This document shows, piece after piece, positions 1 through 7,782 of a stretch of DNA of 64,000 nucleotides. Positions within the stretch are counted from its first letter, which is position 1; each line of letters begins with the position of its first letter. The stretch spans positions 1 through 64,000 of the forward strand of contig CANHGR010000005.1 of the NCBI GenBank assembly GCA_947460875.1. Direction: 5' to 3'. The notes beneath the pieces were generated by a model. That model worked only from the letters and a program-made list of their open reading frames with translations. It was not told the origin of the DNA and did no database searches. The DNA is from Sphingobacteriaceae bacterium (GTDB taxonomy: Bacteria; Bacteroidota; Bacteroidia; Sphingobacteriales; Sphingobacteriaceae). Position numbers and translations under genes: made by a program.

Positions 1-808
1 AGTTGATCCCTTTGTTCTCTATTTTTTACCATATTATTATAAGATAATGCGTCAGCCGGATTATAGCTTTCCAATTGTGGTTTTGCAAGATCTCCTAAAG
101 CAATCTCCATTCTGAGATAGCTATATGAACATCTATCATTCGTTGCAACAAAATGAGACCCATCAAGATTATCTGAATCAACGAAAGACATATTATAACC
201 AAGATCAAGATTAATCATATCAGAAAGACCAACTTTCATTTCTAAGCCTACCGGCATAACAACCTGATGAATGTTACCACCATCAGTTTTGAAATAAACA
301 TGTGTTGCTATACTTGTCAAAGCGATTTTTGGACTGTAGCCCATTAAACCTGCTGCTGCAGTTACATAAGGGTTGCAGAACTATTTTGCGAACCATCCAG
401 TTAACGTTTGAAAGTCTAAACTATCCACTTAAGGCAGCAGCACAGTTGATATCAGTTTCAAATCCAACATTTGGTCTATTGGGAGCGGATCGATTTCCGA
501 GATTGTTGTTATTATCAGCTGTCAATTTTCCACGGAAATAGTCGGCGCGAATTCCAATTGACCGTTATATCTAATTTTTTGACAAACCTAGCCTCGCCAA
601 GTTCACTTTCCGAATTTGTGAGGTTGTTCTTTGCAATAAAGATAATCGGAGTTGTTACACCGCCGTTTAAGCCAAACGACCATATTCTAAAGGAACTACC
701 TGGATGCAATAGTGCAACTCCGGCTTCGGGTATCTCTTGCGCCATTACACTGCCCCTAAGAAACAACCCCGTAAAGACCACAATCAACTTTTAAAGTGTC
801 GTATTCAT
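1..808 (-). pseudogene. Decayed OmpA-like outer-membrane protein gene (5' part; continues beyond the window)
   Basis: Read on the minus strand from ATG at 808, the frame meets TAA at 791-793 (codon 6), then continues as a signal-peptide-like stretch (GLFLRGSVMAQE) and a barrel start (WSFGLNGGVTTPIIFIAKN). A frameshift near 560-570 moves the sequence to a frame reading YFRGKLTADNNNNLGNRS and then NRPNVGFETDINCAAALSG, which hits TAG near 412. After a further shift it resumes as VTAAAGLMGYSP and later GLEMKVGLSDMINLDLGYN and SFVDSDNLDGSHFVATND up to the window edge. This order matches the N-terminal barrel of Bacteroidota OmpA-family proteins as I remember them. At least two stops and two frameshifts make expression of a full protein impossible. 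Whether the C-terminal OmpA domain survives lies outside the window. The pseudogene call is firm; the family call is good but rests on recall. Confidence 0.8.
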
Positions 809-1051
809 GATTTTTATTTCAGTAAATACCAGTTTTCATTACAATCAATTAGAAAAAATACTGCTACTATCTAAAGAAGCCAATATAAAGCAGAATTTTA
901 TTCTAAATATTTGATTTACAATTTATTAAGATATTTTTCGGAAGCGTTAAAACAAAATAATACTACAGTTAATTGATTTTTTTTAAAAATTCGCCCTCGA
1001 TTTTGACCAATATAGTGTACGGTTGTACAATTACGGACTAAAATCAATCCG

Positions 1052-1059
1052 TACATTTG
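1052..1059 (+). promoter_or_regulatory. TAnnTTTG -7 box of queG
   Basis: TACATTTG matches the Bacteroidota -7 consensus and ends only 4 nt before the queG ATG, so the transcript would have almost no leader. A TTG lies at 1023-1025, 26 nt upstream of the box; that is a little farther than the usual -33 spacing. Confidence 0.55.
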
Positions 1060-1063
1060 CGCC

Positions 1064-1990
1064 ATGTTTAATAAGCATTCTGCTAACACTAAGCAAATAA
1101 AGGAGGAAGCGTTAAGATTAGGTTTTCTTTTTTGTGGGATATCAAAAGCAGACTTCCTCTCTGAAGAAGCGCAACGATTGGAGAATTGGTTAAAGAACGG
1201 ACTGCATGGAGAAATGCTGTATATGGAAAATAATTTCGATATGCGCCTGGATCCTAGAAGGCTGGTAGAAGGCGCAAAATCAATTATCTCTGTTGGAATA
1301 AATTATTACAACGACCTCAATCAGGTCGATTCTAATGCACCCAAAATATCGAAGTATGCTTACGGAAAAGATTATCACATCGTACTGAAGGATAAATTAA
1401 AGAAGCTGCTGAACTTTATTAGTGAAAATATTGGTGCTGTAGATGGGCGGGCATTTGTAGACTCAGCACCGGTCTTAGATAAAGCTTGGGCAAAACGCTC
1501 TGGATTAGGTTGGATAGGAAAAAATTCCAATTTGATAAACAAAGAGAAAGGCTCATTTTTTTTTCTGGCGGAGCTAATCGTGGATCTTGAACTGGAATAT
1601 GACCTTACTCCTTCGAATGACTATTGCGGAACTTGCACTAAATGCATTGAGGCTTGTCCGACTGAAGCCATTGTCGCGCCCTATGTCGTCGATGGCAGCC
1701 GCTGTATTTCATATTTGACTATAGAATTGAAAAATGCTATTCCAGATGAGTACAAAGGAAAAATGGACAATTGGATGTTTGGCTGTGATGTTTGTCAGGA
1801 TGTTTGTCCCTGGAATCGATTTTCCGTGCTCCATAATGAGCCTGCATTTAAGCCAAATGAGCTGCTCGAAATGAGTAAGCAGGAATGGGAAGACATCACA
1901 GTAGAAACCTTTAACAAGGTCTTTAAAGATTCTGCAGTAAAAAGAACGAAATACTCAGGATTGAAAAGAAATATAGCGTTTTTAAGATGA
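1064..1990 (+). CDS. queG: Epoxyqueuosine reductase QueG
   Basis: Cobalamin- and Fe-S-dependent enzyme that reduces epoxyqueuosine to queuosine at the wobble base of tRNAs for Tyr, His, Asn and Asp; cytoplasmic, last step of queuosine synthesis. The 308-residue protein has the DUF1730 N-terminal part with [13 protein letters not shown] (131-143; Asp133 is the expected catalytic acid). The first cluster motif is Cys188, Cys191, Cys194 and Cys198 (ending in CP). The second is Cys214 with Cys241, Cys244 and Cys248 ([10 protein letters not shown]). It is shorter than the E. coli enzyme and lacks the C-terminal HEAT-like repeats, as in many Bacteroidota. The start at 1064 fits family alignments from memory and the adjoining -7 box. 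It converges with the exonuclease gene, 5 nt apart. Confidence 0.93.
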   Translation: MFNKHSANTKQIKEEALRLGFLFCGISKADFLSEEAQRLENWLKNGLHGEMLYMENNFDMRLDPRRLVEGAKSIISVGINYYNDLNQVDSNAPKISKYAYGKDYHIVLKDKLKKLLNFISENIGAVDGRAFVDSAPVLDKAWAKRSGLGWIGKNSNLINKEKGSFFFLAELIVDLELEYDLTPSNDYCGTCTKCIEACPTEAIVAPYVVDGSRCISYLTIELKNAIPDEYKGKMDNWMFGCDVCQDVCPWNRFSVLHNEPAFKPNELLEMSKQEWEDITVETFNKVFKDSAVKRTKYSGLKRNIAFLR

Positions 1991-1995
1991 TTAAA

Positions 1996-3003
1996 CTACT
2001 TTCCAAACTTCATTTTGAGTTGTGTGAGCATATCGATTGTAATTGGCTCTGATTTTTTAACTTTTTTTGTCTCAGTAGGTTTTACCTGCTGAGCCACATT
2101 TTGCTGGACTGGCTTCGAAAAAGTCTGAATTGGTTGAACATTTTCAACAATTTTTTTTAGAGGTGCAGATGATTCAGCCGGTTTTTTAGCAAGTGTTTTT
2201 TTTTCATTCCAACGCAACCAAATCTTTTCAAGGCAACGCTTCGTGTATAAGGGAAAATCTCCATGCTGCATCCAAGAGTAGTAACTTGGCTCAACTTGAA
2301 ATACATCTTCCACAAATTTCCCCTTGTGTTTTCCAAAATTAAAAACTTCCTGTCCTTTGTCGTTAAAAACCATCCTTCCGGCAAAATCAACGGGCTTATT
2401 TAGGTTAGTAAAAACATGAAGAGCATCTATATCATTTTGAACCGGCTTCGACCTACTACCCTTTTTATCTTCCCACTCAACATCTTTGTATCGATCTAAC
2501 TGCGCAAGCAACACCTCATAAGTCGCTTTAATGTCGGCCTCTGCAGAATGGGCGTTCTCAATATCTTTTCCACAATAAAACTGGTAAGCAGCTTTCAACG
2601 TACGCTGCTCCATTTGGTGAAAAATATTTTGAACATCTACAAACCGCCTATTATCAAGATCAAAATTGATACCTGCACGCAAAAACTCCTCTAGTAACAC
2701 TGGTATATCGAACTTATTCGAATTATATCCAGCTAAATCAGAATCGGAAAGAAATTCACTCAGTTCGTTGCCCACTTGTTTAAATGTGGGCTCATTCTTT
2801 ATATCTTCATCATAAATACCGTGAATTACAGACGATTCCAATGGGATAGGTATGCCAGGATTAAGGCGCATCGTCTTAACTTGCTCCGTCCCATCGGGCA
2901 TTGCCTTAAGAATAGATATTTCTACAATCCTGTCTGAAGCAACATTGACTCCGGTAGTTTCAAGATCAAAAAAGGCAAGTGGACGCTTTAAATTTAATTT
3001 CAT
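1996..3003 (-). CDS. DnaQ-like 3'-5' exonuclease with ExoX-type C-terminal domain
   Basis: DEDDh-type exonuclease of the DNA polymerase III epsilon family. All five catalytic residues are visible: Asp13 and Glu15 in FFDLETTG, Asp99 in NKFDIP, His152 and Asp157 in AHSAEAD. After the nuclease domain (about 1-175), residues 210-265 carry VFNFGKHKGKFVEDVF followed by SYYSWMQHGDFPLYTKR, resembling the small C-terminal domain of exonuclease X-like proteins. The last 60 residues are Lys/Pro-rich and probably disordered. It may act in DNA repair or proofreading of short ends; it is not the polymerase-bound epsilon subunit on sequence alone. It stands alone, converging with queG. Confidence 0.85.
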   Translation of the reverse strand: MKLNLKRPLAFFDLETTGVNVASDRIVEISILKAMPDGTEQVKTMRLNPGIPIPLESSVIHGIYDEDIKNEPTFKQVGNELSEFLSDSDLAGYNSNKFDIPVLLEEFLRAGINFDLDNRRFVDVQNIFHQMEQRTLKAAYQFYCGKDIENAHSAEADIKATYEVLLAQLDRYKDVEWEDKKGSRSKPVQNDIDALHVFTNLNKPVDFAGRMVFNDKGQEVFNFGKHKGKFVEDVFQVEPSYYSWMQHGDFPLYTKRCLEKIWLRWNEKKTLAKKPAESSAPLKKIVENVQPIQTFSKPVQQNVAQQVKPTETKKVKKSEPITIDMLTQLKMKFGK

Positions 3004-3146
3004 TCGATGATATAAAGATGGGAAAATAAATTGATTGAGACAGCAAAGGAAAGATTCGAAAAATTATTAAGTCTTCTAATGCACTGCTAAGTTTTCATTC
3101 AAAAAGAAGTCTTATAAAACTCGAGAATTAATAAAAATAAATACTG

Positions 3147-3263
3147 CTATCCAAAAATAATGATTCCTGAAATTATCCCTAACACCATAATGACGTATAA
3201 CAGTACTTCGGTTAAAGCAAAACGTTTATACTTAGTCCAGAAATTTTGATTGTTATCATTCAT
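3147..3263 (-). CDS. Small single-pass membrane protein, 38 residues
   Basis: ATG at 3261-3263, stop TAG at 3147-3149. The product starts MNDNNQNFWTKYKRF and continues into one hydrophobic segment (about residues 19-37, LYVIMVLGIISGIIIF). The start overlaps the stop of the thioredoxin gene upstream by 8 nt, so translational coupling is likely. The charged N-terminus followed by one membrane helix suggests an N-in membrane peptide. No family is recognised. Coding potential is supported by the overlap and by sensible composition, but not proven; it could be a chance frame. Confidence 0.55.
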   Translation of the reverse strand: MNDNNQNFWTKYKRFALTEVLLYVIMVLGIISGIIIFG

Positions 3264-3759
3264 TTGATTTTGAGTTTTGACCATCAATGGAAAGATACGC
3301 TTTATCTAGCTCATCATAATTAAAAGGCAATTCATAAAAACGCTGTAAATTCTTTGAATAATTTACAAATAAAGTTGCCGGCAGAGAGCCTTTCCAATCT
3401 TTGCTAACGCTAGCTATGTAACTATTTGGGACTTTCTCATCGATAAGAATAACCTCATTTAACAATTTATTTTTCCGGACGAAGGGCTTTACAGCACTCT
3501 CTAACTTCGACTTTTTATCGATACTAATAAGCAACACTTTCACAGGCCTCGCTTCGTAATATGATTGAAATTTTTCAAATACAGGCAGCTCTTTGATACA
3601 AGGCACACACCAAGTTGCCCAAAAATTAAGTACAAATAAAGTATCTTTTCCTTGCTTGAGGCGCACTTCTAACTGCTCGGGTTTCTGCAATATAACCGTC
3701 TGCGCTTCCGCTACTAAAACAAATAAAATACATGTCAGAACAAGCAACACTTTCTTCAT
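3256..3759 (-). CDS. Secreted TlpA-like thioredoxin-fold protein
   Basis: A signal peptide (residues 1-19, ending VLVAEAQ) precedes a thioredoxin fold with the redox pair Cys51-Cys54 in FWATWCVPC. This is the TlpA/ResA arrangement, used in the periplasm to reduce disulfides or support cytochrome maturation. Length (167) fits the family. The expected cis-proline loop is present as LPATLFV near residue 136. The sequence is divergent after the active site (IDKKSKLESAVKPFV), so the substrate cannot be named. A -7 box lies 8 nt upstream. The 38-residue membrane protein overlaps its 3' end. Confidence 0.82.
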   Translation of the reverse strand: MKKVLLVLTCILFVLVAEAQTVILQKPEQLEVRLKQGKDTLFVLNFWATWCVPCIKELPVFEKFQSYYEARPVKVLLISIDKKSKLESAVKPFVRKNKLLNEVILIDEKVPNSYIASVSKDWKGSLPATLFVNYSKNLQRFYELPFNYDELDKAYLSIDGQNSKSNE

Positions 3760-3767
3760 CGTTATCG

Positions 3768-3775
3768 CAAAAATA
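3768..3775 (-). promoter_or_regulatory. TAnnTTTG -7 box of the TlpA-like gene
   Basis: TATTTTTG on the minus strand ends 8 nt before the ATG at 3759. It is a full consensus match; no clear -33 TTG at normal spacing was seen. Confidence 0.5.
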
Positions 3776-3804
3776 AGCTTTTTAAAATAGTTGGAAATAA
3801 TAAA

Positions 3805-4353
3805 CTAACCTTTAGGCGTACCAGCTCGTGAAAAATAATTATAGTACCATGGGTCTTTGAGGTCGCTGATAATTACACCTCCACTGGCGGAAGCATGCAC
3901 AAATTTATTATTATGAAGGTATATACCTACGTGACTGAATTTTTGGCCACTTAGATCAAAAAAAACCAGATCGCCTTCCTTTAGCTCATCTTCATATTTG
4001 CGTTTCACACTTTCAGCCATTTGACGAGCAGTCCGCGGAACCGTAGTATGATATATTTCTTTATTAAGAATAGTTGTGAAGCCTGAGCAGTCAACACCAT
4101 CTTTGGTCATTCCAGCAGCTCGATAGGGAACGCCCATCCATTCGTCGATAAACGTATAAAGTTTTTCATTTCTTATCTCCTTTGCGGGGATACCAAGCAA
4201 GTTTGCATACCGTTCTATAACGCTACCTGTAACCATTGGCTTGCTTTTTACTTTTGAAGCGTCTGTGAAAATTTGCTTTGGCTTACAGGAAAATACCATC
4301 GCGAAAAACAAAAACAATAAAAATGCTTTTAGCTTAGGTTTTAATTGGATCAT
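3805..4353 (-). CDS. NlpC/P60 (C40) cell-wall peptidase lipoprotein
   Basis: Probable murein endopeptidase cutting the stem peptide between D-Glu and the diamino acid. Start chosen at 4353 because MIQLKPKLKAFLLFLFFAMV followed by FSC forms a lipoprotein signal with Cys23; an upstream in-frame start at 4428 would bury it behind 25 unlikely residues. The catalytic Cys89 sits in VDCSGF, His141 in SHVGIYL, and the third polar position is His153 in FVHAS. Length is 182. The protein should be anchored in the inner or outer membrane, facing the periplasm. It lies 100 nt downstream of proA in the same direction and may be co-transcribed, but shares no function with it. Confidence 0.88.
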   Translation of the reverse strand: MIQLKPKLKAFLLFLFFAMVFSCKPKQIFTDASKVKSKPMVTGSVIERYANLLGIPAKEIRNEKLYTFIDEWMGVPYRAAGMTKDGVDCSGFTTILNKEIYHTTVPRTARQMAESVKRKYEDELKEGDLVFFDLSGQKFSHVGIYLHNNKFVHASASGGVIISDLKDPWYYNYFSRAGTPKG

Positions 4354-4452
4354 CACTACAAGTTCGCGAGCTAGTTTCGGATGCGCAAACCAGGTTTCTC
4401 CACATCGCGTTAGTAAGTTTATAAACAACGACGTAAATCCGTTCTAACCAGG

Positions 4453-5700
4453 CTATCGAACTTGTCCGTCACCCTTCACAATCCACTTCTCTGTAACGAG
4501 CTTTTCTAGAGCGAATGGACCACGAGCGTGAAGCTTCTGAGTGGAAATTCCAATCTCGGCGCCGAGGCCGAACTCTCCTCCATCAGTAAAACGAGTTGAA
4601 GCATTTGAATATACCGCCGCTGCATCAACTTCATTTAAAAAACGATCGCAAAGCGAATTATTTTCAGAAACGATTGCTTCAGAATGCTTAGAAGAGTATT
4701 TACTAATATGCAATAAAGCACTTTCGAAACCATCTACAACTTTCATCGAACATTTGTAATCCAAAAACTCACGTCCAAAATCTTCAGGTTCTGCTTTTAC
4801 GAGGTATGGGTAGTTATGCTGCATCAAAATTTCAAACGAAGGCTCATCTGCAAATATTTCAACCTGAAATTCTTTTAGTTGTGGCGCAAGCAGTTTGAGT
4901 AATTCGGCGGCGACCGCTTGATCAACCAAAACGGTATCTAAAGCATTACAAACTGCGGGTCTGGTAACTTTTGCATTCGTTATAATGTCGGCAGCTTTCT
5001 GCAAATCGGCAGATTCTTCTACATAAGTATGACAAACTCCCGCACCGGTTTCAATTACCGGAACCAATGAATTTTCCCTTACATATTTTATTAACTGTTC
5101 TGAGCCGCGAGGAATTATAATATCAATGTAGCTTGTCGCGCTAAGCAGTTCTACAATAAATTTGCGGTCCGTTGGAAATAATTGGACGATATTGGTGTCA
5201 AGACCGAACTCTTCTAACACTTCCTGTATAATAGATACCAGACAAGTATTGGAAAAAAAAGCGTCGCTACCACCGCGCAACACACATACATTGCCTGAAC
5301 GAATGCACAACGCTGCTACGTCAATCGTTACATTTGGTCGCGATTCATAAATAACCCCTACCACGCCAAGAGAAACTGTTTTCTTTTGAATGAACAATCC
5401 CTTAGGATGTTTATATTCTAGCAATATTTTATTGGTTGGATCTGCCAGATTTGAAACATCGATTAGACTTTCAGACAGCGCATTTATCCTTTGAGGATTA
5501 AGCATTAACCTGTCCTTTTTAGGATCTGTGTCGGGAATCTGACTTAAATCCTTCTTGTTAGCCGCCACTATTTCGTCAATATTCTCGCAAAGACTCGCAG
5601 CCAGCCGTACCAATAAATCTTTCTTTTTTTCGTTAGACAACACCCTGATTTCGGCAGATGCTTTTGCAGCATTCTCTAATAAAACCTGTATTGAGTCCAT
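4453..5700 (-). CDS. proA: Gamma-glutamyl phosphate reductase ProA
   Basis: NADPH-dependent reduction of gamma-glutamyl phosphate to glutamate semialdehyde, second step of proline synthesis. The 415-residue length is standard. Family signatures include VGVIYESRPNVTIDVAALC (phosphate/NADP region), LRGGSDAFFSN, and ETGAGVCHTYVEESAD, which holds the catalytic Cys of this aldehyde-dehydrogenase-fold family. The C-terminus has FTDGGEFGLGAEIGISTQK followed by LHARGPF, a near-invariant ProA signature. It follows proB by 5 nt in the same direction, forming the usual proBA operon. Confidence 0.97.
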   Translation of the reverse strand: MDSIQVLLENAAKASAEIRVLSNEKKKDLLVRLAASLCENIDEIVAANKKDLSQIPDTDPKKDRLMLNPQRINALSESLIDVSNLADPTNKILLEYKHPKGLFIQKKTVSLGVVGVIYESRPNVTIDVAALCIRSGNVCVLRGGSDAFFSNTCLVSIIQEVLEEFGLDTNIVQLFPTDRKFIVELLSATSYIDIIIPRGSEQLIKYVRENSLVPVIETGAGVCHTYVEESADLQKAADIITNAKVTRPAVCNALDTVLVDQAVAAELLKLLAPQLKEFQVEIFADEPSFEILMQHNYPYLVKAEPEDFGREFLDYKCSMKVVDGFESALLHISKYSSKHSEAIVSENNSLCDRFLNEVDAAAVYSNASTRFTDGGEFGLGAEIGISTQKLHARGPFALEKLVTEKWIVKGDGQVR

Positions 5701-5705
5701 GTTAT

Positions 5706-6740
5706 TTATAATAATACAATATCATCCGCATGAGCAATCTCGAGATTTTGCACCTTTTGATCTTTATCAAACACTTGAGAAGAAACTTTAGCTCTTGCCA
5801 CTGCTACAACGAAATTGCTTTCATCCAGAATTTCAAATACTTCTCCCTTTTCAAAACGTTCTAACACTTTTTTAACTCCGACAGCCAATAAACTATGTCT
5901 ATTAACTAGAGCTTTATGAGCACCACCATCTATCTGTATCCGGCCAGTTACCAAACTGCCACTTGCAAGCCATTTTTTCCTTGCAGGAATCGAACATTCC
6001 TGTGCCAAACAAACAGTGCCTGTCTGCCCGCTAATTGCCTTGTTAATAGTTTCAATCCCTCTGATTCCAAAAATTACCACTTTTATACCCATTCTAGTGG
6101 CAAGCCGTGCGAAAGTAAGCTTCGAAACCATCCCTCCAAGACCAAGACTAGATTTTTCTTTGTCAGCGAGCGATAAAACATTTTCGTCGATATTATCGAT
6201 CGTCGAAACGACATGACCATCTCGGTCTAATACACCTGCTACAGACGTGCTGAAAAGCAGAAGCGTCGCTCCAAATCCAATTGCGATTAAGCTTGCCAGC
6301 TCATCGTTATCTGAAAATTTCAGTTCCAAGTTGCTAACAACATCATTTTCATTTGCAATTGGGATAATATTATTTGCCCAAAGTTCCTCGTAAGTTTTCT
6401 TCAGTTGAAGAAATTGATCACGGTTAGAGAAATGTTGCCGCTCACATAAACTCTGTGCAATAGAAATATTGTAGTTTTTAAAATATTCGGAATACTTATT
6501 TAACAGTAATGGATTACCGACCGCCGCAGCTGCCTTTTTCTCGCTAAGCGTGCCAGAATAATTTTTAAGAAATTTCTTTCCAGCGGCTACCGCTCCCGAA
6601 GAAACAAGCACCAAATTATATTCATGATGTATCAGCGAGACTTGCCTGGCGATATCAGACATTACGGCTTCATCCAACTCTCCGTTTGCATTGGTGATGG
6701 AAGCAGTTCCAAATTTTAATATAAGGATAGGTTTTGCCAA
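5706..6740 (-). CDS. proB: Glutamate 5-kinase ProB
   Basis: Phosphorylates glutamate with ATP to start proline synthesis and is the usual feedback point for proline. An amino-acid-kinase domain (about 1-245) opens with ILKFGTASITN and VLVSSGAVAAGKK, contains NENDVVS and FSDNDELASLIA, and ends with GIGGM-like GLGGMVSK. A PUA domain follows (about 265-344, RIQIDGGAHKALVNRHSLLAVG). Length 344 is slightly short. The start is TTG at 6740; no ATG is available nearby, and a -7 box is 17 nt upstream. First gene of proBA. Confidence 0.96.
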   Translation of the reverse strand: MAKPILILKFGTASITNANGELDEAVMSDIARQVSLIHHEYNLVLVSSGAVAAGKKFLKNYSGTLSEKKAAAAVGNPLLLNKYSEYFKNYNISIAQSLCERQHFSNRDQFLQLKKTYEELWANNIIPIANENDVVSNLELKFSDNDELASLIAIGFGATLLLFSTSVAGVLDRDGHVVSTIDNIDENVLSLADKEKSSLGLGGMVSKLTFARLATRMGIKVVIFGIRGIETINKAISGQTGTVCLAQECSIPARKKWLASGSLVTGRIQIDGGAHKALVNRHSLLAVGVKKVLERFEKGEVFEILDESNFVVAVARAKVSSQVFDKDQKVQNLEIAHADDIVLL

Positions 6741-6757
6741 AATTTAATTGAAAGATG

Positions 6758-6765
6758 CAAAGTTA
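6758..6765 (-). promoter_or_regulatory. TAnnTTTG -7 box of proBA
   Basis: TAACTTTG on the minus strand, ending 17 nt before the TTG start of proB. It supports the TTG start. Confidence 0.5.
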
Positions 6766-6807
6766 TAAAAACTTAAAGAAGCCCCACAGATTTTAACTGA
6801 TCAAAAA

Positions 6808-7686
6808 CTATATTTCGTCGAGCAGTGCTTTCTTGCTTGTATTTAGCATGTTGATATCTTCATTCGACAATTGGTGTGGCTCAAGATTAAGCGATCTCAA
6901 TGTTTCTATAATTACGTGACTAATGGCAATGCGGGAAAACCATTTTTTATCAGCAGGAATAATGTACCACGGAGCATAGGGTTTGGTAGTCGCAGAAATA
7001 GCATCTTCATACGCGCTCATATACCTATCCCATAACGCGCGTTCATTCACATCAAGAGAAGAAAATTTCCAATTTTTCAACGGCTCATCGATTCTGTCAA
7101 GGAAACGCTTTTTCTGTTCGCTTTTTGAGACATTTAAAAAGAATTTGATGATAACCGTGCCATTTTTACTTAGGTGTTCTTCAAATTCGCGAATACTCTC
7201 ATATCTTTCTTCCCAAAAAATATCGTCTAAAGCGTCCAAGTTAAAATCCGGAAGATTCTCTTTAGCGATCAGCTCCGGGTGAACCTTACAAACTAGGACA
7301 TTTTCATAGTGCGAGCGATTATGGATACCGAATTTAGACCGTTCCGGAAGTGCCTTATTATGCCGCCAGAGAAAGTCATGTAGATAATCTTCTTCCGACG
7401 GTTGCTTGAAACTATGTACCTGACAGCCCTGTGGATTAATACCACTCATCACATGTTGAATTGCGCTGTCTTTTCCAGCAGCGTCCATGGCCTGAAAAAT
7501 AATAAGCAGCGCGTGTTTCCCATTGACGTAGAATTTTTCCTGCAAATCAAGGAGCTCTTTTTTAGCGGCTTCCAGGAGTTCACCAGCATCTTCCTTTTGG
7601 TAGTCAGCTGAAAAATTTGTTGGGTGATCCGACAGAGTTAGTCTAACTCCTTCGTTAATAAGAAATTTTTTAGCTAATGAATACAT
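6808..7686 (-). CDS. ppk2: Polyphosphate kinase 2 family protein
   Basis: Polyphosphate:nucleotide phosphotransferase that uses polyP to phosphorylate nucleoside mono- or diphosphates, cytoplasmic. The Walker A-like QAMDAAGKDSA (residues 65-75), followed by MSGINPQGCQVHSFKQPS, is the PPK2 hallmark; later motifs are FLWRHNKALPERSKFGI, HNRSHYENVLV, and the lid region SKSEQKKRFLDRIDEPLKNW. A single domain of 292 residues fits the short PPK2 type. Its class (AMP-, ADP- or general NMP/NDP-specific) cannot be set by eye. It stands alone, upstream of proB in the same direction with a 67-nt gap. Confidence 0.93.
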   Translation of the reverse strand: MYSLAKKFLINEGVRLTLSDHPTNFSADYQKEDAGELLEAAKKELLDLQEKFYVNGKHALLIIFQAMDAAGKDSAIQHVMSGINPQGCQVHSFKQPSEEDYLHDFLWRHNKALPERSKFGIHNRSHYENVLVCKVHPELIAKENLPDFNLDALDDIFWEERYESIREFEEHLSKNGTVIIKFFLNVSKSEQKKRFLDRIDEPLKNWKFSSLDVNERALWDRYMSAYEDAISATTKPYAPWYIIPADKKWFSRIAISHVIIETLRSLNLEPHQLSNEDINMLNTSKKALLDEI

Positions 7687-7782
7687 TTGTAAAGATTATC
7701 TTTATCGCTGAACTTTTTAAGCTGTTACTACGTTCAATATAACAAGATGTTTCGTTAAAAGTTCGACATTGTTTAATAATCT

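Noticed and set aside
302-794. Two plus-strand frames over the start of the window
   Set aside because: They are opposite-strand shadows of the decayed OmpA-like gene; composition and overlap give no support.
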